This document shows positions 12,111 to 22,325 of a stretch of 64,000 bases of DNA, piece after piece (the first letter of the stretch is position 1; every line of letters starts with the position of its first letter). Both the position numbers and the translations under genes were made by a program. The stretch is taken from contig OX359246.1 in the NCBI GenBank assembly GCA_947179485.1, forward strand, positions 24,862,001 through 24,926,000, written 5' to 3'. The DNA comes from Allacma fusca. Lineage: Eukaryota > Arthropoda > Collembola > Symphypleona > Sminthuridae. The notes under the pieces were generated by a model. That model saw nothing but the letters and a program-made list of their open reading frames with translations. It was not told the origin of the DNA and searched no databases.

Positions 12111-12345
12111 CATAGGAAGTTTTTAGAAAAATCCTATAGTTGGGTAGCACAAATCTTGCAAGTGCGAGTACCATAGGACATTTTCAGAAAAATCCTATAA
12201 GTTTGTGGTACCATAGGAAGTTTTTAAAAAAATTCTATAAATTGGGTGCCACATACCCTGCAAGCTGGAGTACCATAGGACATTTTCAGAAAAATCCTAT
12301 AGTTTGGGGGTATCATAGGACATTTTTAGAAAAATCCTGTACTTG
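12111..12345 (+). repeat. Tandem CATAGGA repeats, alternating 61/40-bp spacing
   Basis: Five units start CATAGGA at 12111, 12172, 12212, 12274 and 12314 and run into a run of A followed by a TCCTATA-type motif. The spacings are 61, 40, 62 and 40 bp, so the true period is a dimer of about 101 bp. CATAGGA and TCCTATA within a unit are inverted to each other. This is internal to the piggyBac-type element. Confidence 0.8.
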
Positions 12346-12442
12346 CTTTGACACGGATTCTGCGCTCCTCGGCATTTGTACAAGACGTAGATTATAACTG
12401 CCAAATTCTCCATACTTCATCAACAGCAGTTAACGTTCACAT

Positions 12443-12650
12443 CGTCGCTGAAGAGGCAAAATGGACCACATGCATTTTCAATTAAAATCAAAATGGTCTA
12501 CATGCAGTTTTACTAAATGCAAAATGGTCTACATGCAGTTTTACTAAATGCAAAATGGAATTGATGCACCAAGTTTTATGGAAAAAGGCATGTAGACCAT
12601 TTTGCTCCTAGTCAAAATTGCACTTAGACCATTTTGCCTCTTCCGCGACG
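12443..12650. mobile_element. Palindromic MITE with GAGGCAAAATGG arms
   Basis: An imperfect inverted repeat of about 50-bp arms (12,443-12,492 and 12,601-12,650) begins CGTCGCTGAAGAGGC and ends GCCTCTTCCGCGACG. The motif CAAAATGG occurs several times in both directions between them. No duplication was identified, so the superfamily is open. Confidence 0.6.
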
Positions 12651-12898
12651 ACATGTTCTTTGGTTGTGATGGACGCCAAATCAAATGACCTGTTCTTTAT
12701 TTTGTTTCAATTTTAACTCACAACTAGTGACAGTATAAGACAAGTGGAAAATATAACCAGTGTGTGATTGTTGTTGTTTTTTTTTAATTCCTACGTGAAT
12801 TTATTTACTTGTGGATGCAATTTTATTTTGCAAAGTGTTGATTTATTTCCACATAGAACTACGGTGTAGGGTATATGACAAATTGAGGAGTTGTATAT

Positions 12899-13437
12899 TG
12901 TCAGTGTCATTGCTTGTGGCATGGTAACTGGTATCGCGCTCCGCGCTGAATCAGTTACCATACCACAAGCCACCCCAACACCCAATCCTATCCTCTCCCT
13001 CTCAACTCCCAGAAACCTTCTCCAATCCTCTCACTTCCCTCCTATTTCCCATCTTCTTTTCCTCTTCCCTATCCTAATGACTAGACTAATGACTAGATGT
13101 GAACTTACATACTATGACTAGGAACAATTGATTCTATAAAAATAAGGCTTATACTATGTACTTACTCTGACCTAACCTAATTTTTGGCATTCATTCTTTG
13201 GCTTTGGTTAGCGCTGGTTTTGCTCACGATTGGGATCTTAACCTATTTTCTTTGGTGATTTGCTCTGAAATTAATCTTAACTAAACTTGATTTATTCTTA
13301 AATTATTCTTTGGAATTTCTTTGGTGTATTTTGGCCGAATCGTTTAATTTTGTTGTTGCTTAAAATAAACTTAACCTAATTGTACAAAAGTACCAGTTTT
13401 CCCGTCATTTTCTCCCTTCCTTTCCTCAACTATCGCA
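12899..13437 (+). repeat. 5' LTR
   Basis: Begins TGTCAGTG and ends CTATCGCA. A strong hairpin lies near its start (12912-12931 with 12952-12970, one mismatch, GC-rich loop). It should carry promoter and polyadenylation signals, but I could not place their boundaries. Confidence 0.96.
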
Positions 13438-15491
13438 AGGTGCGGGGTAACGTCCTTCTTATCGTCATATTTATCGTCTCCACCTTCTCATCATTTTCTT
13501 CATCATTCGACTACTACCGGTACAATTGTATGACTAATTATCAGGTACTCAGAATAATATAAAAATATAATAATATTATTAAATAAAGGCAAATAATTCA
13601 TTTTCCATTGGTTTTCCCTGTCCTAGTCCTCATCATACTGGTATTTATACCATTAATATAATATTAATTTTCCTTTGAATTTACTATAGTAACCATTGTT
13701 TTCCTTTATTAACCTAGCTAATCTCTGACGTCATTCATCATAGACCAACATCCTGAACTTCACCATTTCTTGGCACTTTGGAGATACTTATCCTGACTAT
13801 AGAAAATCACCGTTTTCCTTCCATCTATCTACCTCAGATGCTATTCTGACCCATCGTTCGCCTTTCACCACATTTTCAACTCGTAATTACTATTTTTGTA
13901 TGATATCCATGACTGGATTATTTATAACTGGGATAATGTTTTGGTCTGATGATTGAACTGAATTGGAAATTTGGATACTGCTTATGAATATCGATTTTAA
14001 TTTTGAATTATATTATTGATTTTGAATCATCGTGGTAAAATTGTATTTGATTACGTGGAGGAATTTAGATTTTGTTTCCTAATTTTGGATTTGATTTTAC
14101 TGTGGTTATTGTGATTTGCGTGTAAGAATTTAAATATTGATTGATATTACCGATTTATACCATTGATTGTGATTGGAATATTCAGTCGGAATAATTACTG
14201 AGGGATTTGTTTAGGAATCTAATCTGTGTCTTTCCGAATTAATTAGGATTTAATTGTTGAAGTTGAAACCTAATTTTGGATCGAAGTTGAATTGAACTGT
14301 AATCTCAGCGTATGGTGTTTGATTATTAGTGCATAATTAGATTACCGAAGTGGAATCTCATTTATGGTCTCTGGATTTTTTTTTGTTATTAGTAATTGAG
14401 ATTTGGTTTTGGATTTGGTTTGGGAATTTAAAATTTATTAACTTGGACTAGAATTCAGATTGGAATTTAGAATCTGGATTGTGATAATTTTTGGGAACTC
14501 TGATTTGTGTTTGTGATTTGAGTGAGATGTTGTAATTTAGAATTGAGTCGTAACTTGGTCTGATTATTGAATGACAAATAGATTTTGGATTTGATTTATG
14601 ATTTGATTTTGTCTTAGGGTTTCATTTTGGGTATTTACTTGTGTTAAAGTTTGAACGAGGAATTGTATTTGACAGGGTATTGTAGACTGTAATTTGATTT
14701 ATAAATTAGATTGGTGAAGGAAATTTGAGCTTGATTATAGATTTTGAGTTTGATTTGTGATCGGATATTACTATTTCTGTATTTGAGTTTGGTAATTGAA
14801 AATTGAATGCTAAGTGTTTCTAGATTTTATGTTGAATGAGATAAACGATTATGTGAATAATTTTGGATTTGAATGTGATCTGAAAATTTAGATTTGATTT
14901 TTCTGTGTATTCAACTGTGTATATAATCGAATTAATTTCAGAAAGAGTGACCTTTGATCTTAATAGCACTAATGAATAATCCTGATTTAAATAATTCTGA
15001 TACTATTGAATGGGAATTTCATCTTGAAACTGAATTGACCTCTAACTGTGTATATATTTATTTTAGAATTATCATAACCACAATTAATCATCAGTCTCGT
15101 ACGGTAACCGTTGACAGCCGTAGATTTCCTAGACGCATTCCAATTCTAATTTCTGAAGATTTGTCGAGGTTTCTGAAGACCAACCCGGAGTTTAAAATCA
15201 TTGTAAGATTTTATTGATTTAATGTGAATTACTTGTGTGTTCCTATCCTTGATCCTATCCGTTCCTTACCTTCTGGTGGTAGTTGTGTGTTGTCTGTACC
15301 TACTCCAAGCCAAGCGAGTGGTTAACTGGTTTGTCTACTTTACTTTATTACTTTGATTAGAATTATATTGAAGTAGCCTTGTACACATTTACATAGTGGT
15401 CAGCTAAAGTTAGCATCAACACTCGCAATTACATTAGTTACTATACATTGCAATTATTTAAATTTGAATATCTGACTCAATTATAATTATT
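13438..15491 (+). other. Long retrotransposon leader
   Basis: A 2-kb stretch between the 5' LTR and gag. Much of it (13,900-14,900) is strongly T+G-biased with recurring GATTTG/TTGGAT words and no long frame. An 87-codon frame at 14,954-15,217 precedes gag by 275 bp; it resembles nothing I recognise and may be incidental or a small upstream frame. Such a long leader is unusual for the group. Confidence 0.6.
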
Positions 15492-16412
15492 ATGGCTTAC
15501 AATATTTCGGTATCCCAGATCTTTAATGATCTTCCTACATTTGATGGTAAATCATCGGTCCAGCAGTGGCTTTCTTCCTTTGAGGAAATATCCCTGCATT
15601 ACCGATTGGACGAATTTTGGCGTTTACGCAACGTCGGTAAAGTATTGGTGGGTACTGCCAGTAGTTGGTGGACCTGCTATTCACATTTGTATACTGCAGC
15701 CCTTTGTGCTCAGTCCTCCAAGGCTCTTTATAGTAAATTTAAGAAAGACCTTTTCAATTATTTCCCTGAAGATGACGATTCTCGGGTAGCTAAGAATCTT
15801 AATAAGTCCCGTAATTTCAGGTTCGGTAGTGAGGACCCTATTGATTATGTCACGGACAAGCTGAGTCTCTTTCGGAGAATGAACCCTGGTATGAGTGATG
15901 ATGACCAGTTGCGTTATCTGCTCAAGGGCCTCCCAACTCAGCTATCCCATACCATTCGTAGAACTATAGGTTCTAATGGTACAGTACCTGATTTCCTTAG
16001 GGAATTAAAATACAATAGTGAGGACCCTAATTTTGTCCTATTCTCCAAACCTATAGTCCCTTCTCCAGTATCTAACTCTCTTACTCACTCTGAATTGTAT
16101 AACCCTCATATTCCTCCTCCATCATTTCCAACTCCACAGGTTCCCAAGATGCTCTGTGGATACTGTAATCGTGAGGGTCATATCATGAGGAATTGTCATG
16201 CTATGAAAAATGATTATATGCCTAGCTTCCAAGCTCAGAATTTTGTGCAGCGCCATGAGCTACCGGGTTTTGTCAACAATAACCAAAGCAGTTCTCAGAA
16301 CTGGCGAAATCAGACAGATAGGCCCCAGACAAATAGAGTTCAGAATAGTCAAGCTATTCCTTCTCTCATGTCCCAAAACAATAATTCCCGTCATCAGCAG
16401 TTAAACCAATAA
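15492..16412 (+). CDS. gag: Gag of Ty3/gypsy element
   Basis: A 306-aa structural protein that would form the intracellular particle and package element RNA. The N-terminal two thirds has the retrotransposon gag/capsid-like helix pattern (WLSSFEE, then TASSWW, then YFPEDDDSRVAKNL). A single zinc knuckle C222-x2-C225-x4-H230-x4-C235 is complete. The C-terminal part is rich in Asn, Gln and Ser. The ATG at 15492 is the first in the frame. The last codons overlap the pol frame, which is in -1 relative to gag; the slippery site is described separately. The frame is intact, consistent with the young age of the element. Confidence 0.93.
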   Translation: MAYNISVSQIFNDLPTFDGKSSVQQWLSSFEEISLHYRLDEFWRLRNVGKVLVGTASSWWTCYSHLYTAALCAQSSKALYSKFKKDLFNYFPEDDDSRVAKNLNKSRNFRFGSEDPIDYVTDKLSLFRRMNPGMSDDDQLRYLLKGLPTQLSHTIRRTIGSNGTVPDFLRELKYNSEDPNFVLFSKPIVPSPVSNSLTHSELYNPHIPPPSFPTPQVPKMLCGYCNREGHIMRNCHAMKNDYMPSFQAQNFVQRHELPGFVNNNQSSSQNWRNQTDRPQTNRVQNSQAIPSLMSQNNNSRHQQLNQ

Positions 16413-19400
16413 GCCTGGAATTACGGGTTAACCAGGCTGATGTTACTGTTCCTCTTATTGAAACCCCGCTTTATTTTAATTCGGTTGACTCCTTTATTTA
16501 TGACAGTTCCCATTATTCTGAATTAGGTGAAATTTATGATTTAGCTGCTACTCTTATTAATCCTAGGTTACTGTGTTTGCCTATTACTATAGCCTTTCTA
16601 GATAGGGAAGCGATGATAGATTCTGGAGCTGCAGTGTGTGTTATTAGTCAAGACTTCTTTAAAACTCTTCCTCTGACTGCCCAAAGTACTGCTACCTCTT
16701 TAGATATTCCTATTCATCTCTGTCTTGCAGTTAAGTCCGACCAGAAATTAGTAATTACACATAGAATTGAGCTCCCGGTACTAATAAATAATTATTTTAC
16801 CCTTTGGAAATTCTTAATTGTTCCCAACTCTTCCTATCCTGTAATTATAGGATATGACTTCTTACATTTAAATAAAGCTACTATTAATTTCGGTACCAAT
16901 TTATTGACTTTTCCTTCCTCCGTAGATATTTCAAATACTCCTTGTACTTGTTCTTCAAATGTAGATACTGGGATTATTAAGGTTCCTATTAATAACAATA
17001 CCCTTGACTCTTTTACCCAGACAGAATCTAATATTTTATCTTCCCAACCACAGACTCCTTTACCTAAAGCTTATCTTCAAACAATTTACCCTATAGAGAT
17101 CTCTCCCTCATCCACAGTTAAAATTCCAGCTTCTTCAACTTATTCCAGTTGTGATAATGCTGTATTTCTCCCTTTTCGTCAAGTTCAATTTAAAAATAAT
17201 ATTTTAATTCCTTATTGCTTGTTATCTGTTGAAAATAATTTAACATATTTAACTATTTCTAATCCCTCTAATAATTATGTAAAGCTCCCTGCAAAAACTT
17301 ATCTTGGTAAACTAGATCTTAATTCGGAAATAGTAGGTCCCCTTAATGATAATCTTAATAATATTCCAATTAACAGTTTAAGTATCCAAGAAGCCTCCAA
17401 CCCCGTTATCCCTGAAGTACCTTGGAACTTTCCTATTGATCCTCAAATAGATTCCCTGCCCCTAGCCGATCATCTAAATTTAGATGAAGTTAGTTCTCTC
17501 AAACGTCTTCTTTCCTTTTATCGGAAGGCATTTGCCTTTTCTGATGATGAGTTCGGATGTACTCATTTACTTGAGCATGATTTCGAACTCGAGGATGAAA
17601 CTCCTTTTCAATCCCGTCCTTACCATGTCTCTCCCTTAGAACGTAAGGAATTTGATAAGGAAGTTAAGAAGTTAATTGAGCAAGGGGTAGTTGAACCTAG
17701 CACCTCTCCTTTTACTAGTCCCTCCCTATTAGTTAAGAAAAGTGATGGCACCTTTCGTATGGTAATAGATTTCCGTAAACTGAATTCCCGCTGTAAAAAG
17801 TCTTGCTTTGTTTTAGATCGTCAAGACACTATCTTTGATGCCCTTTCAGGATTCCAATTTATTTCCAAACTAGATTTCGTCTCAGCTTTCCACCAAATTA
17901 AAAATTCCGATAGGGTTAAGGAATATTCCGGATTTGTAACCCCCAGCGGTACATTTACTTTTAACCGTATGCCCTTTGGTCAAGCCTCAGCTCCTCAAAC
18001 ATTCCAAAACTTAATGAACAAAATGCTCGGATCTCTTAAGTGGTCCATAGCAATTTGCTTCCTAGATGATATTTGTGTTTATTCCAAATCCTTTAAAGAT
18101 CATTTGTCCCATATTGCCCAAGTCCTCCAGCGTATTGTAGAATCCGGATTAACTCTCAAACCTTCCAAGTGTGAATTTGCTATGACTAAAGTGAAATACT
18201 TAGGTCATGTGATTTCACGCGAAGGGGTTGAAACTGATCCGGATAAAATTAAAGTGATGTCGGAATACCCTGTTCCCAAAGATGTCCATTCAGTTCGTAG
18301 ATTCCATTGCCTTTGCTCCTATTACCGTAAATTTGTCTTCCAATTTAGTAAGATTACTGCTCCCATACGTGCCCTTACCCATAAAAACGTGAGGTTTGTC
18401 TGGAATGATAAATGTCAGGAGTCCTTCGAAGAATTAAAGTCTAGATTAGTATCCGCCCCAATCCTTGCTCATTTTGATGAAAACTGTCCAGTAATTTTAA
18501 CTTGTGATGCTAGCTATGAAGGTGTAGCTAGCTGTCTTTCTCAAATTCAAAATAATTCTGAACACCCAGTAGCTTATTATTCCCGTTCTTTAAATAAACA
18601 TGAAGTTAATTATCACGTCACTGAATTAGAAGCCCTTGCTGTAGTTGAATCGGTAAAACATTTTCATCCCTATCTTTATGGTCGTGAGTTTACTGTAGTC
18701 ACTGATCATAATTCCCTAACTTTTCTGATGACCTCTAAACAATTAAAAGGTAGATTATGTCGATGGAGTCTTACCCTTCAACCCTATAATTTTACCATCC
18801 GTTATAAGAAAGGAATCTTAAACTCTAACGTAGATGCCTTATCCCGAGCTCCAGTATATCCCGCCCCAGATTTAGAAACTGATTACCCAGAGTTATCTAC
18901 CTCCCTCTGTAATATTAATTTGGAAGATAAATACCTTTCTCCTCTTAGTGACCTATTATATAAGCAGCGAGAAGACCCTTTTATTCTTCCTATTCTAATT
19001 CACAAAAATAGAAATCCTTCCCCTTTAGATGATAAGTACCCAGATTTTAATATTATGGACGGTCTAGTTTATAAAGCTAATAATAAGGTAGGTGATAGGC
19101 TATGGAAGTTATGTATCCCTAAAGTTTCTCGTAATGATTTAATAAAATGTGTTCACGATTCCCCTTCAGGTGGTCACTTTGGAGTAAATAAAACCCTTAA
19201 TACAATTAGGTCCCGTTATTTTTGGCCCCAAATGACCAAAGATGTTCACAAATACGTAGATTCTTGTTATACCTGCCAGCTTTATAATCACAGAAACTTC
19301 CCCACTCATGGCCCTTTAATACCGTTTCCATCTCCAAAAATTCCGTTTGATACTTGTGGAATTGATTTCGTAGGTCCTTTTCCTGAAAGCCCCAATGGAA

Positions 19401-21217
19401 ATATTTATTTCCTTATTTGTGTGGATCATCTTACAAGGTTTGTAGATGTAAAACCCATTCCCAAACAAAATAGTTATGAAGCAGTTAAAGCTCTCTTGGA
19501 AATTTTGATTTATCGCCACGGAATTCCCAATTTATTAATTTCTGACCCCTCAACTATCTTTACTTCCATTGCTTTTCAAAAATTCTGTTCTGATTTCCAC
19601 ATTAATTTACATGTTACCCCTCCCCAGGATCATAATGTTAATGGTTTGACCGAGCGTCATATTGGTACGATAAAAAGGGTCATTTCCAAGTTTCTTTCTG
19701 ATAAACACGATCAGTGGGAAACTTGGTTACCGTCTGCAGTCTTTGCACACAATACCACCCAACATTCTGTTTCAAAATTCTCCCCTTATTTCTTAATGCA
19801 TGGCCGTGATCCCATTTTACCCTGTGATAAGATGTTTCCCTCCTTAGTATGGCGTCAAGATGATATTGACGAGATCCCAATTTGTAAAAGAGTTAAGTTT
19901 GCTTCCCAAATAGCTTGTAAGAACACTGACGAGTCGCGACAAAAATCTAAAATAGTTTATGACATTTCCCATCCCCCAATAGAATTTTCATTAGGAGAAT
20001 TAGTCTTAGTTGCAGAATTCCAGAGAAAGTCAGGCTTCGTAGATAAGTTTTTACCCGCTGGGAAAGGTCCCTATGTTGTCTTAGAAAAATTAAATCAAGT
20101 AACTTATTTAGTTCAAGATAACCGTCCCTTTTCTTTACATAAAATTCGTAAAGCCCATGTCCAGCATTTAAAACAGTTTATTCAACGAGATTTATCTCCA
20201 CCGCCCAGTCCATCTAAAATTACTTCCTTTAAGAAGCTAGAATCGAAATCTCCATCACTAGAAACTGTACCACCAGATCCTCCAGAATTTACTCCAGATT
20301 TCTCTGAATCATTTTCTAGAATCTTTAAGACCCCTGAAATACCAAAATCCTATCCTAGTCCTGTAAATACTCCAAAATCTCACTTTCCTGATTATTCCTT
20401 TACTCCCAGACGTAGTAGCCGTAAAATTATTCCAAAAATTAATTTATTTTGTTTCTCTGACTTACAGATGGAATCTTTTGACGATCTCCGATCTATGGAC
20501 CCGGACTACAATCGACCTTCTACCTTGTCTCCCGACCTAATCCATCCTATGATTCCTGATGAAGACTCTGAACCTTCAAATCCTGATGGAAATCCGTTAT
20601 CACCAGCTCCTACTGAAATTATTTTAGATTTCAACCACCGACGTGACTATTTGACTGACTCTGACGATTCTCCTCCTAACTCGCCTACTCCTGTTGACTT
20701 TCTTGACGTTTTACCTCCAATTCCTTCCTTTACTCCGAATATTTCTTCTTCTAATAACTCCACTCAAGCTACCCTTCCTCTTGTTACCCTTCAGATGTCT
20801 CAACTTAAACTTCCTCCAACTCCTCTTCCCCTCACTAATGTCTCCATTCAAAATCCTTCCCGTAAAAAAAAATCTGTCTCGTTTAAATTCACTCCTCCTC
20901 AACTCTATCACCCCAATCCTGTTCCCAATCCTGTTCCGAACCCTGCTCCCAACCCGGTAATGAAACCAGTCCCTCTTATGTCCTTGAAAATACCTCCCCC
21001 TCCTCTGTTCCGAAAACGTCCTTTACCGTACGAACGCCCTCCTGCTCCTTATCCCTCCTCATCCCGTTCCTTTCCTGAACCTATTATAAAAATTCCCAGA
21101 CGTAGAGATCCCTTTTGTTACGGGCAGCAGTTCGTTGCCGGGACGGCAACACCCCCGGGGGGGGCATGTCAGTGTCATTGCTTGTGGCATGGTAACTGGT
21201 ATCGCGCTCCGCGCTGA
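16385..21217 (+). CDS. pol: Pol of Ty3/gypsy element
   Basis: An open frame of 1,610 codons, probably entered by -1 frameshifting from gag near 16,406. Counting residues from the TTG at 16577, there is an aspartic protease motif DSGA (15-18), a reverse transcriptase with FLDD (495-498) instead of the common YxDD, an RNase H stretch starting around TCDAS, and an integrase with an HHCC zinc-binding N-terminus and catalytic D930, D990 and E1026 (DD35E). A GPY-type module (GPYVV) follows. The last 350 or so residues are a proline- and serine-rich tail with no domain I recognise. The frame ends with a TGA inside the 3' LTR. The catalytic triads are present, so the element could be active. No env follows. 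Confidence 0.95.
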   Translation, partial: FPSSAVKPISLELRVNQADVTVPLIETPLYFNSVDSFIYDSSHYSELGEIYDLAATLINPRLLCLPITIAFLDREAMIDSGAAVCVISQDFFKTLPLTAQSTATSLDIPIHLCLAVKSDQKLVITHRIELPVLINNYFTLWKFLIVPNSSYPVIIGYDFLHLNKATINFGTNLLTFPSSVDISNTPCTCSSNVDTGIIKVPINNNTLDSFTQTESNILSSQPQTPLPKAYLQTIYPIEISPSSTVKIPASSTYSSCDNAVFLPFRQVQFKNNILIPYCLLSVENNLTYLTISNPSNNYVKLPAKTYLGKLDLNSEIVGPLNDNLNNIPINSLSIQEASNPVIPEVPWNFPIDPQIDSLPLADHLNLDEVSSLKRLLSFYRKAFAFSDDEFGCTHLLEHDFELEDETPFQSRPYHVSPLERKEFDKEVKKLIEQGVVEPSTSPFTSPSLLVKKSDGTFRMVIDFRKLNSRCKKSCFVLDRQDTIFDALSGFQFISKLDFVSAFHQIKNSDRVKEYSGFVTPSGTFTFNRMPFGQASAPQTFQNLMNKMLGSLKWSIAICFLDDICVYSKSFKDHLSHIAQVLQRIVESGLTLKPSKCEFAMTKVKYLGHVISREGVETDPDKIKVMSEYPVPKDVHSVRRFHCLCSYYRKFVFQFSKITAPIRALTHKNVRFVWNDKCQESFEELKSRLVSAPILAHFDENCPVILTCDASYEGVASCLSQIQNNSEHPVAYYSRSLNKHEVNYHVTELEALAVVESVKHFHPYLYGREFTVVTDHNSLTFLMTSKQLKGRLCRWSLTLQPYNFTIRYKKGILNSNVDALSRAPVYPAPDLETDYPELSTSLCNINLEDKYLSPLSDLLYKQREDPFILPILIHKNRNPSPLDDKYPDFNIMDGLVYKANNKVGDRLWKLCIPKVSRNDLIKCVHDSPSGGHFGVNKTLNTIRSRYFWPQMTKDVHKYVDSCYTCQLYNHRNFPTHGPLIPFPSPKIPFDTCGIDFVGPFPESPNGNIYFLICVDHLTRFVDVKPIPKQNSYEAVKALLEILIYRHGIPNLLISDPSTIFTSIAFQKFCSDFHINLHVTPPQDHNVNGLTERHIGTIKRVISKFLSDKHDQWETWLPSAVFAHNTTQHSVSKFSPYFLMHGRDPILPCDKMFPSLVWRQDDIDEIPICKRVKFASQIACKNTDESRQKSKIVYDISHPPIEFSLGELVLVAEFQRKSGFVDKFLPAGKGPYVVLEKLNQVTYLVQDNRPFSLHKIRKAHVQHLKQFIQRDLSPPPSPSKITSFKKLESKSPSLETVPPDPPEFTPDFSESFSRIFKTPEIPKSYPSPVNTPKSHFPDYSFTPRRSSRKIIPKINLFCFSDLQMESFDDLRSMDPDYNRPSTLSPDLIHPMIPDEDSEPSNPDGNPLSPAPTEIILDFNHRRDYLTDSDDSPPNSPTPVDFLDVLPPIPSFTPNISSSNNSTQATLPLVTLQMSQLKLPPTPLPLTNVSIQNPSRKKKSVSFKFTPPQLYHPNPVPNPVPNPAPNPVMKPVPLMSLKIPPPPLFRKRPLPYERPPAPYPSSSRSFPEPIIKIPRRRDPFCYGQQFVAGTATPPGGACQCHCLWHGNWYRAPR
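16400..16438 (+). promoter_or_regulatory. Predicted -1 ribosomal frameshift signal
   Basis: The heptamer GTTAAAC at 16400-16406 is in the right phase for slippage (G TTA AAC in the gag frame). It lies one codon before the gag stop (16410-16412). Five bases later a perfect 7-bp stem AGCCTGG/CCAGGCT (16412-16418 with 16432-16438) has a 13-base loop. Pol is in the -1 frame and has no ATG nearby. Slippery site, short spacer and stem together match the standard -1 signal; function is inferred. Confidence 0.8.
21150..21166 (+). promoter_or_regulatory. Candidate polypurine tract
   Basis: A G-rich run with GGGGGGGG just before GCA and the 3' LTR start at 21167. This is the position of the plus-strand primer in LTR retrotransposons. 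It is richer in G than usual. Confidence 0.5.
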
Positions 21218-21705
21218 ATCAGTTACCATACCACAAGCCACCCCAACACCCAATCCTATCCTCTCCCTCTCAACTCCCAGAAACCTTCTCCAATCCTCTC
21301 ACTTCCCTCCTATTTCCCATCTTCTTTTCCTCTTCCCTATCCTAATGACTAGACTAATGACTAGATGTGAACTTACATACTATGACTAGGAACAATTGAT
21401 TCTATAAAAATAAGGCTTATACTATGTACTTACTCTGACCTAACCTAATTTTTGGCATTCATTCTTTGGCTTTGGTTAGCGCTGGTTTTGCTCACGATTG
21501 GGATCTTAACCTATTTTCTTTGGTGATTTGCTCTGAAATTAATCTTAACTAAACTTGATTTATTCTTAAATTATTCTTTGGAATTTCTATGGTGTATTTT
21601 GGCCGAATCGTTTAATTTTGTTGTTGCTTAAAATAAACTTAACCTAATTGTACAAAATTACCAGTTTTCCCGTCATTTTCTCCCTTCCTTTCCTCAACTA
21701 TCGCA
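21167..21705 (+). repeat. 3' LTR
   Basis: Same length as the 5' LTR (539 bp) with two observed substitutions. It supplies the last 17 codons and the stop of pol. The hairpin is repeated at 21180-21238. Confidence 0.96.
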
Positions 21706-21709
21706 ATAT

Positions 21710-22048
21710 GTACGCAAATGTTAATGGCAGTTAGCTTAATTGTTTATACAATTGTACATATTGATACTATTTACAATTGTCTAAAAATTAAACAAACTGT
21801 AGTAAAGATAGTTATGTAGTTGTAATTTTGAAGGAAAATGGAGTAGGGGTAGAGAAGTCCATAAGATAATAAATAATAAATTTTTAATTATAGAACAAGC
21901 TGGAGAATATCCCATACGAGGTTGGGACTAGTAACTATGGGAAAGTATAGGATCCTATAGTAAAATCGTTTGAGATATCGTTCGCAAATCTGATACTTTT
22001 ATCCTATAGATTTTACATGTAGGATCCTATACATTTCGAGTGACTGGG
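21710..22048. other. Right remainder of the piggyBac-type element
   Basis: AT-rich non-coding DNA with a few TATAGGAT/ATCCTATA words like those at the left end, closing with GAGTGACTGGG. No frame. Confidence 0.6.
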
Positions 22049-22325
22049 AAGGCAGAAGGAAAGAGAAAAGAGGAAACTGTTAGACAGGAGGAAAGCGATT
22101 ACAAAAAAGTATAAGACAATTTTATTCGACACTAAAATGTAAACACTGCAAATATACAGTCACGCTTGAGCAACCTGAAACACAACCAAGGATAAGACAA
22201 CCATGTCTCAAAGGATCACTGTTGTATTTACAACATTGGAGCTATAAGCCATGGAGCTTACTCGGACGCAGTTTCGGATCTCGAAAGATTTTCATTTATT
22301 ACCAGTCGTGAATTGTAACACATTT

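Larger units (their letters stand above)
12895..21709 (+). mobile_element. Ty3/gypsy LTR retrotransposon, nearly intact
   Basis: Two 539-bp LTRs (12899-13437 and 21167-21705) flank gag and pol on the plus strand. A 4-bp duplication ATAT lies at 12895-12898 and 21706-21709. I found only two differences between the LTRs, at about 13,321 and 13,389, so the insertion is recent. Pol order is protease, reverse transcriptase, RNase H, integrase, as in Ty3/gypsy. There is no env frame. No clear tRNA primer-binding site was recognised just after the left LTR. It sits inside the piggyBac-type element of unit B. Confidence 0.97.
11966..22048. mobile_element. piggyBac-type element enlarged by later insertions
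   Basis: The termini are CCCAGTCGCTC on the left and GAGTGACTGGG on the right. The left flank is TTAA (11962-11965); the right flank is AA, as if TT of a TTAA duplication were lost. Joining the flanks restores unit A's sequence around 1,962 (GGAGTTAAG). CCC...GGG termini with TTAA are the piggyBac signature. The original element seems to be a MITE of about 1-1.3 kb containing TATAGGAT-type motifs; a palindromic element and a Ty3/gypsy retrotransposon now lie within it. No piggyBac transposase was seen. Confidence 0.78.

Noticed and set aside
13438..13455. Primer-binding site directly after the 5' LTR
   Set aside because: AGGTGCGGGGTAACG does not fit the TGG-start complement of a tRNA 3' end that I can recall, so no primer is assigned.
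14954..15217. 87-codon frame before gag as a third retrotransposon gene
   Set aside because: No recognisable similarity or context; noted within the leader entry only.
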